Shown piece by piece: positions 1 to 11,560 of a DNA stretch of 64,000 nt. Both the position numbers and the translations under genes were made by a program. Source of the DNA: Rhizopus arrhizus. Its lineage: Eukaryota > Mucoromycota > Mucoromycetes > Mucorales > Rhizopodaceae. The notes beneath the pieces are model-generated. The model searched no databases and had not been told where the DNA came from. It saw nothing but the letters and a program-made list of their open reading frames with translations. The stretch covers positions 1,634,501-1,698,500 of the forward strand of contig JAKZZE010000005.1 of NCBI GenBank assembly GCA_024220505.1. The letters are read 5' to 3'. Position 1 is the first letter of the stretch. Each line of letters begins with the position of its first letter.

Positions 1-699
1 GGAGGAGATTCTATTCTATTTCCCGCTTAAAAAGCACAAGTGTGCATGTAAACAATTGTTTTGCATAAAGAGGGGGATCACAGCTTCTTTTAGAACCAAT
101 CAAAGAAACCACTCATTCAGTCGTGAAACACAAATGTTTCTGAGATACTTTTAAGGGTAATTTTTTTACCTATTCTCTCACATGAATTTATACGAGTTCA
201 AATAAGGCATAAGCAATCAAGAGATTGAACTCCGTTAATTAAAAAAAGGAACAAATGTGCAAATAAGTTGCGTAAATAAAAGAAAGTAAAATCATGTTTA
301 TTCTGATAATGTATGTTGTTCATAATTTTTTTTAAAAAAAAAGAAGGGACATTTTAAGGCCAAAAAAAAAGGGTGGCTTTATCCCCCCGCCTGCTTAATA
401 AATCAAGGCTGTAACACAGAAATGACTTGCCACAAACATATTCTTTAGATGGTTCAAATGTAGTAAGAATAAAAGATAAAGAAGGTTAGCCAGAAAACAA
501 AGAGAGAAAGAGAAAGAGAGAGAGAACAATGAAAGGATTGGGATGAATAAAGACTGAAATAAATCTATTTTTGTATGTTATACAAGAAAATAAAGTTTAG
601 AAACAAAAATAAAATTGAGAAAGTTTTAATGTTTATTATATTTACAGAATTATAGTGTGGGGGCATATATTTTTATATAGAATACACGTGTGTTAATAA
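1..699. other. Intergenic, no gene seen
   Basis: AT-rich sequence with poly-A and GA-rich stretches. I see no open frame, RNA gene or repeat that I can support. It lies downstream of the Con7-like gene and probably holds its 3' untranslated region. Confidence 0.5.
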
Positions 700-1601
700 T
701 TAGGCATAAAAATTTTGTTGTTGAGAGTAACGATGGTGATGATTATAGTTGGGAGATGACATCCAATGAGGTATAAAGTTTGAAGTAGGATGAATACAGT
801 TTGAGTAATGTTCTTCTTGTGACTTTTGACGCATCTTATTTTCACGTTTTTGTTTTCTCCACATCTTGCGAAGTTCTTTGAATTCAGCAGGTTGTCTTTT
901 AAGGCCCTGAAAGAAGAAGATGAATAAGAAGGAAAAGTGAAGATGAGTAGACTTACATGTTTTTGCATAGAAACATGAGCATTTAAATGATTGAGGGTAC
1001 CATATGATTTTGTACAATTTTGAAAATTACATTTATATAATCTTTCAACTTCATGATATTTTCTTCTTGGTCTCTTTTTTTGTTGAACACCAGGCAGTGG
1101 TACAAATGAAAAAACTTTTTGGTTATTATTGGTGTATGCACCGTCACCTGTCATAAGTACGCCATCGATGACGGAGGTAGGTGGTGAAGGTAAATGTTGA
1201 GAGCGAACTGAAGGCGTAAGAGACAAGAGTGGAGCTCCATTGTTTGAAAGAGAAAGTGGATGTTGCATCATGTAAAAGCTGTTGTCATAGCTACCATTTC
1301 TTTGATTTTCGGGCGCGTTTATCCTTGTCTTTTGTTGACTGTGTGGATCACAGGGCGCGGGAAGCATATGAGATAAAGGAGGTAAAGAACTAGTCAAGTC
1401 AATGTTTACAGCAGCAGCAGCAGCGGCCATAGAAGGATCCATGGTTGGATGTAAAGAAGGGGCTGTGGGTAAGTATTGTCTGTGAACAGGGGATGCTTGC
1501 TGAGCATAAAAGTGACGGTGACCCCCAGGATCATAATAATTCATACTTGGAGGGGAAGATGAAACCTTGGGAGCTGTGACAAGAGTGTGATTGTTTTGCA
1601 T
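700..1601 (-). CDS. Con7-like C2H2 zinc-finger transcription factor
   Basis: Two exons, 957-1601 and 700-906, joined across a 50-bp intron (907-956; donor GTAAGT, acceptor TTTCAG) in phase 0. The product is 283 aa. The N-terminal ~160 residues are low-complexity (Ser/Pro/His, an Ala run) and probably form an activation region. Next comes FSFVPLPG, then the basic KKRPRRKYHEVERLYKC and one C2H2 finger (CNFQNC...HLNAHVSMQKH). The splice rebuilds the finger end and a conserved basic tail (KRQPAEFKELRKMWRKQK). This block order matches the Con7 family, nuclear regulators of cell-wall and morphogenesis genes in filamentous fungi, as I remember it. A reading through the intron ends in an unrelated tail, which supports splicing. 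The target genes are unknown. Confidence 0.85.
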
Positions 1602-3993
1602 AATCTTATTTAAAAAAAAAAAAAAGAATAAAAAAAAAAATTTTAGAATAAAAAAGTTGACCTTTTATATTTTGAGTTTATATTAAATCTATATTTTTGA
1701 CTTTAACCTCTTTAAGGTATTTTACATTACACTTAATATACCTGATTACCCAATAAAATAAAGAATCCTCCATTTGAGAAACCTCGCAGATCTCATTATC
1801 TCTCTTTTAGACTTGTACGACGTGAATTGTCAGAAAAAAAATTTGTTGTTCGGTGTTGAAAATTGATAAAACGTCGATCTTTTCTTTTTTTTCTAAATGG
1901 ATTATTTTTGGAATAAACACATATGATTTTCTTTCAATTGATGAATAATGTACTACTTCAATTTCTACTAATTCATCTTTTAATTATCTTTTTTTTTTTT
2001 TCTGCTTCTAATAAAAGCATCCGTAATTGAGTAAACTGCCAAGAAAAAAAAAATTTCCCCAGTTATTTAAACCTCAAGGCCCATGCCACTGCTAAATGAT
2101 ACCTACTATTATTTAAAAGGTACATGTTACCAAGACAACTGGATAATTCATCAAACTTTTGAACAGATCTTCTCACATACATTAAATCCTGTGAACCAAT
2201 TATGATATTCATTCTGCAACTTGATCAATAACTGCACTGATCTTTTTTTTTTTTTTTTTTTTTTACCCTAAAAAGACGTACATATCTCCCTCCCCCAAGA
2301 AATGACGTGCAATTGTAACATTTGAAAACTTCCCATTTTGTTTGTTTTAAATGAAGTACAGACGGACATTACGATTTAAAACTCATTCAACATCGCAAAG
2401 AAAAATGTGCCTCATCATTTTTCATGATGTAATACACTTTATGAAACGATGAGCTCTTGCAAAATAAATTATCATCCCTGCCTCAACCTTTCATTTCAAT
2501 ATTTTCCTTTTTATAAAATACTCGTTTATATTGTTCTTTTATAAAAATAAATACTTTATTTTGGCTTTTGTTTTTTTCAAAAAAAACCCTTGTTTAAGGT
2601 CCTAATCCAACTCTTCAGTCATTAATATAAAACTTGAACATTGACTAAACTGAATCCAAAACGATAAGAAATTTGTAACTGGTTATGGCTTTTACACATT
2701 AAGAAAAGATAGTCTCTTGATCTATTAAAACGTGTTTTTTTTTTTTTTTTTTTTTTTGCCCCACTTTTTAGGGGAAATTCTTGTCAAAGTTGGACACATT
2801 TTTCTAGTGATTTACGGTATATAGCAAAGTGCACAGTTTAAAATTTGTATAGTAGCCCATATTCTTTTTTTAGTAAATCTTTGTAATGAGCGAAGCCTGT
2901 TCGTTTATAAACTGCACTGGGCAGCTATGTGTTGATTACTGCTTTTACATATCACTTTATTTCAGTACCTTATTCATTTGCTTTTCTTCTTCTTCTTGAG
3001 TATAAACGGAACATGAAATTCATAGGTTAGCACTGGTGGGAACCATAGTTTATTTTGCCTTCTTCCATCCTATTGTCATTACAATCTTTCCAATTTTATT
3101 TTTTTTCCCTTTACTGCAAGGAATTCTATAGCTTCGGTATCGATTTCACTGACAGTGGTGACCATGTCACTGGTGTCACTGACTTATAAAAGCTCTTCTA
3201 GTCACTAAACATTCCGAAGCTTCTTTTTGTCTCTTTCTTGCACAAGCCTTTTTCTGTAAGACCATAACATCAGCCTCTTGTCCTTCACTATTTGCTTGAT
3301 CCAAGGCTTCACTTCTTATTTGTACTATTTTTTCTCTTGATTTAAACACTCAATCTATTACATTTTCATACGAGTACAATTCCTTGAGGTTCATCTCCAT
3401 GCTTCAATGCAAGTTCGTATTTCCTTTTCAAACGTCTAGAGAAACTTAAGTTGCATTCCGCTTACTGTAACAGTTTGCAAATATGAAGTCTGATCGACCC
3501 TTGTCTTTATTGTCTCTTGTACACTTTTGAAACGACTTGAACACTTTTAGATTGAAAGGGCCATCATATCATTTTCGCCAGATGTAAAAACATAGTTTGA
3601 GCCACCAACGGATGTAATGATTCGTCATCCTTCATTTAAGCCTCGATGACTATTGTCATAACCAAAAAGGATTGTCTGTACAGATTTTGAAGTGGTCTTC
3701 AAGCATGTTAATCAGCGGCAATTTACTGATGAAACCCTCGATATGTTCAATCGCTTTTTGCACCTACGATACACACGAGCGCAATATGATAGCTCACGCT
3801 CTTCTCATCACCACGGATTAAAGCTCAATAATGATTAGAAGCTTTTTGACATGTCACTGAAAAATGCACTTTATTTACCGTGTCTCGCAACAGAACGATT
3901 TGTAAGAGAAACTAATAGCTTAGATGAGAGATAGCTATCTAATAAGGTCATATTGAGAATACATCAATTTTAACACAGTCCTTGAGTTTTTTT

Positions 3994-4041
<48 letters not shown>

Positions 4042-4133
4042 AAGTTTGACAGCAACAGAATAAAATAAAGATAAAAACTATACAGCCCAATCGATATTTG
4101 CATTATAGAAAAGAGAAAAGAAAAAAAAGTTTA
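1602..4133. other. Intergenic with a long A tract and weak decayed coding signal
   Basis: Spacer between two minus-strand regulators. It holds several T tracts and an A run of about 39 nt (3998-4036) preceded by a T run. The segment 3200-3850 is less AT-rich. On the minus strand it gives short broken peptides that look like a decayed ORF, but I could not assign them to a family. No RNA gene was recognised. Confidence 0.4.
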
Positions 4134-5114
4134 TTAAGAGATATTGAGAATTGTTTTCAAGAAATGACATCGGCGTTCAAGCGTATCCAAAAAGTCAACC
4201 ATTTGATGACGATCCATTTCTGTCAAGAGAGAAATAAATCGATGATCTTCGTCTTCTTTACTATTTGTCCAACAATCACGACGACGTCTTTGAATCGTTG
4301 TCTTGCGCATCTCAACCGGTCTATCACGCTGACGAAGCTTGGCATAAAGACCACAAGCGTTACAAACAGGTTCACCTCGTTCGTTCTTGCGCCAGAGAGG
4401 AGTTTGGGTTTGATGACAGTTGGTACACTCTTGGCTGATCTCAACCGACTGTTCAGTGGATGAAGCGAGTTCAGGCTTGGCGATCGACAGGGGCAGACTA
4501 CGATCATAGGGGTGAGCACGGACGGTATGTGTCTTGTTTCGGACATGAAGAGGTCGATGATGATTGTATTGCTTGTAATAAAGACCGCAGGCGTTACAGA
4601 GAGAATACTTGCGATCGGGTGTTCTTCTCCAGAGAGGCGTCTTGGTCACCTTACAGTTGAAGCATTCCAGTTGACGAGAGGGGCGATTGGATGGTTTGAT
4701 CATTTTGATAGACATCGTAGATTGTCCTTGAAGTTGGTTCTTCTTGTTCGCTCTGGATTTCACAGGCTCCAAGGTAGCCTTGGACTTTTGTTCAGTGAAG
4801 GAATCAGTCATGAGGCTAGTAGGACTCTGGGTTGCTTGCTGAATAAAGTTGTCAAGAGCATCCAATTGAAGTAGATTGGTATCAGTAGTATGGGCTGTAG
4901 ACAAAAGTTCATTAAGGAGCCCATCGTCTTGAGATAAGGAATCCCTCGGGCTGTCCAAGGTTTCGGAGGCAGATGAGCCTGGTGAAGAAAGAGGAGAAGA
5001 GTAAACAGTGGAAAGTAATTGATCCAAAGAGGCATCTTTGAAGATGTCGGTAAAGAGTGCAGGGTCTTCTTGGTTGAAGAGTAAAGGGTCTTGATAAATA
5101 AAAGTGTGTTCCAT
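4134..5114 (-). CDS. GATA-type transcription factor with two zinc fingers
   Basis: Single-exon ORF of 326 aa. The acidic, Ser/Thr-rich N-terminal half (residues ~1-145) is probably regulatory. Finger 1 (about residues 150-175) is CX2CX18CX2C with the core LWRRTPD and CNACGLY. Finger 2 (about 229-254) is the canonical CX2CX17CX2C with LWRKNERGEPVCNACGLY. Finger 2 is followed by the basic tail RPVEMRKTTIQRRRRD, which normally contacts DNA next to a WGATAR site. The linker between fingers is about 50 aa and has no Cys cluster, so this is not a typical iron-siderophore (SreA/Urbs1) regulator, which carries a Cys-rich region there. A nitrogen or developmental role is possible but unproven. The C-terminal ~45 residues may form a short helix. 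Confidence 0.88.
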   Translation of the reverse strand: MEHTFIYQDPLLFNQEDPALFTDIFKDASLDQLLSTVYSSPLSSPGSSASETLDSPRDSLSQDDGLLNELLSTAHTTDTNLLQLDALDNFIQQATQSPTSLMTDSFTEQKSKATLEPVKSRANKKNQLQGQSTMSIKMIKPSNRPSRQLECFNCKVTKTPLWRRTPDRKYSLCNACGLYYKQYNHHRPLHVRNKTHTVRAHPYDRSLPLSIAKPELASSTEQSVEISQECTNCHQTQTPLWRKNERGEPVCNACGLYAKLRQRDRPVEMRKTTIQRRRRDCWTNSKEDEDHRFISLLTEMDRHQMVDFLDTLERRCHFLKTILNIS

Positions 5115-5915
5115 ATTGATTGTGTTGTATAATTCTTGTAATATAAGTTGTGTGTTTTCTGTTTCAATCTACGTCGTTTCCTACGTGCTTTCCATTAAAC
5201 ATGTAAAAATAGGCCATCTTTTTTTTTTAAATTTAATCGATTTCTTTAAAGATTTTTTCTTTTTTTTTTTAATAAATTAATTAAAGTGTAAAAGTGTTGA
5301 ATTAAAAGGTGGTAGCATACATCTTGAACAATGAGTACACTAATAACAATAATGAAGAAGATGTAAAGGGTTTCAGATTAATAATAAAATAATTAAAAAG
5401 GATCAATAAGACTAAACAAGTAACTTTTTTTTTAAAAAAAGAGAAATGTAGAAAAGAAAAAAGAATTTTTTTTTTTTTGAAATGAATTTATCTTTGCTCA
5501 TCGCTACTTTAATTATGGATAATTGAGAAAATTAAAATATTCTGAATTCCCATGAACAAAGCATGTTTTGCTTTTTAATCCAATCTTATTCAAGTTTAAA
5601 TAGTGTTTATCAATCATCAAGGATCTTATTTCCATATTAAAAAGATGAGAAATGTCAACTTGGGATTGATTTCCTTATTGGCCAATCAAAAATGTCTATA
5701 TTTTTATAATAACGATGACGACTTTTTACGTGCTATTATTACATATGTGATGATTCTGTTTTATTAAAAGTGTACTTGTATTTAAAAGAAAGGAGAGAAA
5801 GAGAGAGATCAATTCTTGAAATAAATAAGCTATCTTTTATATAAAAAAGAAAGAAGGAACTCTGATGTTGAAAGTCTGAGAAAGAAGATTTTGATAATCT
5901 CTATTCTATTTCCTT
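5115..5915. other. Intergenic, promoter side of the GATA gene
   Basis: AT-rich upstream region of the GATA factor with poly-T/A tracts and a GA-rich stretch near 5790-5805. I see no gene. Confidence 0.4.
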
Positions 5916-5919
5916 AAAT

Positions 5920-6798
5920 GATTTATTACACTTTACCCAAATAAGTGAGAATTTAGAGTTTCCAAAACGAGAAGAATTATATTGGTCAATTAACAGGCTC
6001 AATTCCTTCTACCTTCCTGATGATACACTCCTTTCTCATCTGATACCCCACATCAAGCAGCATTTTGGTCAACCCCAGTGGCACAAACTTTCGAAAGCAA
6101 TACTATGGCAGTCTTGTTCACGGTTAGTTGACACCTTCAGTACTTGTTCCTTTAAGGCCATCAAACATGGATTCCTGCAAGACAATCAGCTCCTTACTCT
6201 AAGCTATTCTCCATCTATCTCTCCCTTTGTCGTCCTTCTTTGTCCTTGGATTTCATACTTTGGCTTCCCATGCCCTACTCTGAACGTAGTAGATGTGTCC
6301 GTTGGAGACTTGGTCGGCTGCCTGGTGGTCAACCAAAGTCCTGTACCAAGCATCCTGACCGCTCTCTTTCCAAGAAATACGCTATACAATGTCTCGATAT
6401 GCGTCAAAATTTACAAATGCCGACTACTATTGAAGATTCCTTGCCTTTCCTTTTGAACTTACTACCCACTCGCTTCACTTTCGGTGGCCTACTTGGATAT
6501 CATAGCTTCTGTGCTGCTCTCTTTATGGCAATTCCACTGGAAATTTATTTTTGAAGAACATCAATTCTGACCTCAAGAAGTAGTAGCAAGTGCCACTAGA
6601 AAAATCCTCAAGATTCACAAAGAAAACAGTAGTCGATCACTAAACAGCTAATCCATACGTTTCTGCTCAGTTCTCTACCTCAGATTTTGTTGCCAGTATC
6701 AAATTTCGCAGGGATTACAAAACAAAATAACAAAAACGAACAAACCCCCTTCGATTATAATTTATCTAATGCACAGGAATAAAATCCTCCTTTTACAA
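5920..6798 (+). mobile_element. 5'-truncated LINE fragment, C-terminal pol region
   Basis: The plus strand encodes, with at least one frameshift near 6230, a peptide with YLPDDTLLSHLIPHI, QWHKLSKAILW, then LWLPMPYSERSRCVRWRLG, LPGG, a Cys/His-spaced tract and HxIQCLxM-like residues. The same order recurs at 30.5-31.0 kb (+) and 57.9-58.4 kb (-). It therefore defines a dispersed family whose C-terminus probably binds zinc, like the tail of non-LTR reverse transcriptases. Only the last ~250 codons remain, as expected for 5'-truncated LINE copies. An A run at about 6799-6823 probably marks the 3' end of this copy. Confidence 0.55.
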
Positions 6799-6823
6799 AA
6801 AAAAAAAAAAAAAAAAAAAAAAT

Positions 6824-7120
6824 ACTACCCACTCGCAAATCACGCTCATTTCAATCTATTTCCACTTGGTTTTTTTCGCTAACCCATCCTATGTCTGATT
6901 CTTTTTGAGCTCAATCACCTTCATCATCAAAAATTGTCTCCCTCACCTCCACTCTTTCCTGGAAAACAACTCTTGAATTGGTTGCCACAGAACTCACACT
7001 AATGTCTATAACGCGTCTTTCCCTTCTTGCTCATTTCTTTTTCATTTCTTTTTGATCTGACTTGGGTTATTAAGGTGTATTAAAGACATCGTGCGCTCAC
7101 TCTGTCCTTTTTTAATAAAA
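6824..7120 (+). mobile_element. Second LINE fragment, 3' end
   Basis: Immediately after the A run, the phrase TACTACCCACTCGC seen at about 6460 recurs and is followed by a different continuation. It ends in a 3' untranslated part (CACACTAATGTCTAT, GATCTGACTTGGG, GTGCGCTCA) that matches the end of the 20.9-kb fragment. This is a second, shorter copy of the same LINE family abutting the first. Confidence 0.45.
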
Positions 7121-8592
7121 AAAAAAAAGTGTAATCGTATTTATGTTAAAAGCTAATTTCTCAATCATACAAAAGAATGTCATTTCCTTAGAAGGTCTTC
7201 AACTTGAAACAGCTGCAATTACTACAAGAGCATCTTTTATTATTTTGCGTTTGCTCTCATTAAGATTTCCTTATTTTATTTTAAAAAAAAAAGCAGAGCT
7301 GACAGACGTGAATTATTAATCGAAGAACCCATTCTCTTTATTTCAGTATCTTCTAAAGCCTTGACACCATAGAAAACCTTTAACACCAATTTCTTCCCAA
7401 ACATTAAAAGTATGAATGACTCAAATCAAGAATATCTATTCTTAAATGACATCCATCACAAGTGTTCTTTCCAAAACATCAACATGTTCTATAAGAATAT
7501 AACAAGTTGAGGCGCATTCAAAAAATCTTTTAAAGAACGGATTGAATTGTAAGGACCTCAACATGGATAGTGAACAGTATACAAATAATACAAGAAACAA
7601 TAATTTTGGCCTTTTCCCAATTTATTTCAAGACATAAAAATAATTAGCGTGATTCTTATTTAATTTCCAGTATATGCCAAGGGACATTTTTATTTAAAAT
7701 ATCAGTTGAGAATAGAGTAATGAACTATTGATTATCCTTTTATCCTTGATTCCAAAAGAGCTTTGCAAAAAAATACAAATTAAATCCTTGTCATTGAAGT
7801 CTATGATACAACCATGTTTTATAATCAATTCAGCAAAATCTAAAAAGAAATAGTTTAATTAACTCAAATATGAACTCATCATGTTAAACAGCACTATTTT
7901 TATAACTCATATCAACCACAGTTTAGAACAAATTCCTTTATTCTTGGCCCAAGCTAAGCAGGTACTCACAACCATGTCTTTACTATCAGCAGTGATATGA
8001 ACTCATCAATAAAAGAATAGATAGCTTATGACACAAGTAAAAAAAAAGGGGGTGGTTACTTAATCGTAATCATTCAATTCTCTCAAGAAGGTACATGTTG
8101 TATTCATAAAGCAACAGGATGTTTATAAATGTGCTGGAAAACATTTTGTGCCAGTAGAAATGATGAGTGACAAGAGCAAACTACCTTAAAATTGCAAAGT
8201 GAATTGCAATCAATGATCCGTTCATACAGTTTGCAAAGGGATCTCTTCAACTTGACTGTCATGCTTGAGCATTGAGTTTTTTGCTGCTTCAGAAAGTTCT
8301 GGCCATACATGGTCCAAAAGTCAAAAGCGTTTACATCACCAGAAAGAAACCCAATCTGGAGCATATCCATCTGACACACCACGGCTGACATTCTCCAGCT
8401 GAAATGAAAATTCATTAGGCACTCTTTTCAGAAAGAATAAAACCTGTTTCAGTTAATATCTACTCCTCTGCCGCCATTTCAAATTTAATCAACACTCTAC
8501 CACTCTTTTTGCGAAATGAGTGAATGCCAAGTATGAATTTTTTTTTAGAAATTGTGGTTTTCTTGGCGCATCTTTTTTAGAACTGTGTTGAT
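7121..8592. other. Intergenic, one weak minus-strand ORF
   Basis: AT-rich region without recognised genes. An open frame of 103 codons at 8104-8415 (-) begins with ATG and contains MLQIGFLSGDVNAFDFW and several Cys. I do not recognise it. The lower AT content suggests a decayed coding fragment, possibly transposon-derived, rather than a host gene. Confidence 0.3.
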
Positions 8593-9046
8593 AATACTGT
8601 CTTTCCGCTGTCAATTGGTCACTTTTTTGAGTCTCAATTGATCACTTTTTTGAGTCTCAAATGGTCACTTAATAAATTACAGCGACTCCACCCCCCTAAA
8701 GTTCCGACTGAAATTCGCTTTTCTTACGGCCCAAAGTTCGCCTTTTCATTGGCCAAGGTTCGTGTTTGCAAATGGCTCAAATCTTCGGTTTCTTGAAATA
8801 CACTTCGTTTGACTGAATTTTTGACGACTGACCAGAAGTTTTCAATCGAGTTCAGCTCAGAAGAATATGGAGGCAGATATATAGCTTCATAGTCTCTAAT
8901 CTTGATTAAGTTTGTGATATCCTGTGAGGTATGGATTGGTGCATTGTCCATAACGATATAGAAATTTCTCTTTTCAGGGAACTTGTTCATCTCATCTAAC
9001 GTCTTAGAAATAGACTTCATGTATTATCCAGTAAAAGTTCTTTTTG

Positions 9047-9121
<75 letters not shown>

Positions 9122-10071
9122 CACTACAGGCATCTTTCTCTTTCTGTTTCCATCGACCTTTACTTTCTTGGGGTTTAAAGACTCCCTGATCTCAATTGAA
9201 ATTACATCCTGAGCCATTATAGCTCCCAATTATAGTATGCGTGATGGCACGAGTGGTTAGTTGGCGTTTTGACTATTGCTGGTGTACCTCTAACTGAACG
9301 AGGGCATTAAGGCTTCTCGTGTTGATATTGAAACCAGCTTCATCCACAGAAACGCAATTGGTAAGATAGTTCATGTCAGTAGTCTCCACCCATCTCTGAG
9401 CCCATTGATAACATTTTTCGAGATTCTCAGCGCTATTCCTTGCCAAAGATTGCAAGGTTGCTCTCTTGGAGGTCAGGTTGTACTCATAAAGAATAAAGTC
9501 TCCAACACAGAAGTTTTCTTTCAAGCTGAAATTCTCGAACGCTTCCGTCAAACTCTCTACTGAATCGTGCCTTGTTGCTTGAGGATACTCATCGAAAAAA
9601 ATCAATCAAGTGATGCTTGTGCTCTTCTTGAAGTTGCAAAGGCTTTCTGTTTGACTGGTTTGTTTGCTTCTCTTAAATTTTCCAACTGGGATCTTCCTTG
9701 AGTCACTTTGCCCACTTTTGCGCCGTACATGGCTCAACCTTAGTTTTGCGGTCAGAAAGGGCAGCCTTCCACAGCTTGATCCTATTAAAGTAATAGAAAA
9801 CTGCCTTCTGCTTGTTAGAGTAAACATTATACTTTCTGCCAGCTACTGATTCTGTAGCTAGCTCTTTAGCTATTTCTTCCATTTTTGTATCAAGCTCTCC
9901 TGTAGCTTTGGCGGGAAGTGACTTTGGAATGCCCAGTATTGAGACAGAGTCAATAAGCACCAACATTGTAAAGGTCGACTTCCTCCACTAAATCCATTGC
10001 CTCATCACCTTGCTCATTCAAGATGTTGCCTTGTTCATCTTCGTAAAAGAAGTTGTTGTTCATTTGAAATC

Positions 10072-10105
<34 letters not shown>

Positions 10106-10200
10106 AAAACGAACTTGATGATATAACACAAACGAATTTCGAGCGATGCAAAAGCGAATTTCAGTCGGGGCCAAAGCGACTGGAGTCGTTATATTCGTTG
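8593..10200 (-). mobile_element. Defective IS630/Tc1-like DNA transposon, copy A (left arm of inverted repeat)
   Basis: The terminal inverted repeat CCGACTGAAATTCGCTTTT lies at 8704-8722, with its complement at 10150-10168. Outside these is GGAGTCG at both ends. Beyond the left end lie ~22-bp units built on GTCACTTTTTTGAGTCTCAA. The outermost block shared with copy B is AATACTGTCTTTCCGC (8593-8608). The transposase runs on the minus strand but is broken by frameshifts, a 73-nt T tract (9049-9121) and loss of the last catalytic helix. It cannot encode an active enzyme. Copy B at 14100-15843 is nearly identical and inverted. Confidence 0.8.
8724..10065 (-). pseudogene. IS630/Tc1-type DDE transposase pseudogene, copy A
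   Basis: Read 5' to 3' on the minus strand. The N-terminus MNNNFFYEDEQGNILNEQG starts near 10062. Next come a helix-turn-helix region ending in KVEPCTAQKWAK, the first catalytic Asp in CVSVDEAGFN (~9330-9360), the second in IVMDNAPIH (~8935-8960), and YLPPYSSELNSIENFW with the Asn-Glu of the third catalytic site. The pieces lie in three frames, so several indels are present. A 73-nt poly-T tract replaces coding sequence between the first and second catalytic blocks. The C-terminus runs straight into the terminal repeat, without the usual helical tail. Confidence 0.82.
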
Positions 10201-10764
10201 TATCCGTTGTAGGCGTTGTAGGCGTTGTAGGCGTTGTATCCGTTGTAGGCGTTGTAGGCGTTGTAGGCGTTGTAGGTATCCGTTGTAGGCGTTGTAGGCG
10301 TTGTAGGTATCCGTTGTAGGCGTTGTAGGCGTTGTAGGCGTTGTAGGTATCCGTTGTAGGCGTTGTAGGTATCCGTTGTAGGCGTTGTAGGCGTTGTAGG
10401 CGTTGTAGGCGTTGTAGGTATCCGTTGTAGGCGTTGTATCCGTTGTAGGCGTTGTAGGCGTTGTAGGTATCCGTTGTAGGCGTTGTAGGTATCCGTTGTA
10501 GGCGTTGTAGGTATCCGTTGTAGGCGTTGTATCCGTTGTAGGCGTTGTAGGCGTTGTAGGTATCCGTTGTAGGCGTTGTAGGTATCCGTTGTAGGCGTTG
10601 TAGGTATCCGTTGTAGGCGTTGTAGGTATCCGTTGTAGGCGTTGTAGGTATCCGTTGTAGGCGTTGTAGGCGTTGTATCCGTTGTATCCGTTGTATCCGT
10701 TGTATCCGTTGTATCCGTTGTAGGCGTTGTAGGCGTTGTATCCGTTGTATCCGTTGTATCCGTT
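10186..10764. repeat. 9-bp minisatellite, array 1
   Basis: Tandem GTTGTAGGC and GTTGTATCC units, often as the 13-bp compound GTTGTAGGTATCC, over about 575 bp. It starts at the 5' end of transposon copy A, whose edge reads TCGTTATATTCGTTG and grades into the repeat. The next 5 bp at its right end, CCGTT, are duplicated on both sides of a solo LTR, so arrays 1 and 2 were once continuous. A reading frame through it gives a Tyr-Asn-Ala/Gly repeat, which I regard as incidental. Confidence 0.92.
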
Positions 10765-11098
10765 TGAGATATTTGCAGATAATGAAGTGAGAAAAAAGAA
10801 AGGAAATAGTACTTGAAAACTAGTGAATGAGTCTCTATGTAACCTCTTTATTAGATTTCAAGACGAGAGAGAGAACCCATTTAATCAAACTACGCCTTTA
10901 TATAGAAAATGAAATTATTCAGGGACCGAAGTGAGTTCAAGGTCAATTTTAGTATTGAGCTTGAACAATATAAACATTGTATATGAGCTTTTAAGGAATA
11001 TGTAATAAGTAATATTATGTATTCAGTACTTGTTAATTCTTATATAAGATCTGAGTAATCTCATACGAATAATAGTATTTAATGAGGTAAATACGACA
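10765..11098 (-). mobile_element. Solo LTR (TGTCG/CTCA family) inside the minisatellite
   Basis: A 334-bp sequence with TG...CA ends, flanked by a perfect 5-bp duplication CCGTT (10760-10764 and 11099-11103). It matches LTRs at 41372-41721 (opposite strand) and 55345-55694 (same strand). The TATATAAAGGCG box and the AATAAAG in the family read on the minus strand here, which sets its orientation. No internal retrotransposon sequence is next to it, so it is a solo LTR left by LTR-LTR recombination. Confidence 0.88.
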
Positions 11099-11229
11099 CC
11101 GTTGTAGGCGTTGTAGGTATCCGTTGTAGGCGTTGTATCCGTTGTATCCGTTGTAGGCGTTGTATCCGTTGTATCCGTTGTAGGCGTTGTAGGCGTTGTA
11201 GGTATCCGTTGTAGGCGTTGTAGGCGTTA
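11099..11229. repeat. 9-bp minisatellite, array 2
   Basis: Continuation of array 1 beyond the solo LTR, with the same GTTGTAGGC, GTTGTATCC and GTTGTAGGTATCC units. It ends abruptly at AGCAAGG. Confidence 0.9.
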
Positions 11230-11560
11230 GCAAGGAAAATAAATATAAATACCTTATAAGATTAGCTGGCAGTAATTCATATGCTAAGTGTCAAGAATGA
11301 CCATAGCAGCAGTCAATGGATACAAGGAGACGATAAGTTGATTTATTTGATTGGCGCTTCGATAAGACAAGGGAAACAGGCAACGATACTTGTCACTACT
11401 ATGAAGTTTTATTAATTTAATAATAAAGAATAAAGTTGATAAGATAATCCTCTTTCCAAGCTTCAATGGTTGACGACTATGACGTAATTTTTTTTCCTGG
11501 CTGGGTATAGAGCACACTCAGATTTTGGTTTTTTCTTTTTTTTCAAACAGGTATTTCACC

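Noticed and set aside
8983..9229. Poly-Phe and poly-Lys ORFs across the T/A tracts (also 15141-15387, 9997-10212)
   Set aside because: Produced by the 73- and 30-nt homopolymers inside dead transposons.
10186..10764. CRISPR-like direct repeats
   Set aside because: The units are contiguous 9- and 13-mers without unique spacers, in a eukaryotic context; it is a minisatellite.
11033..11233. ORF with a Tyr-Asn-Ala/Gly repeat over the minisatellite
   Set aside because: It is a reading of tandem 9-bp DNA units and runs into the solo LTR; no start context or conserved flank.
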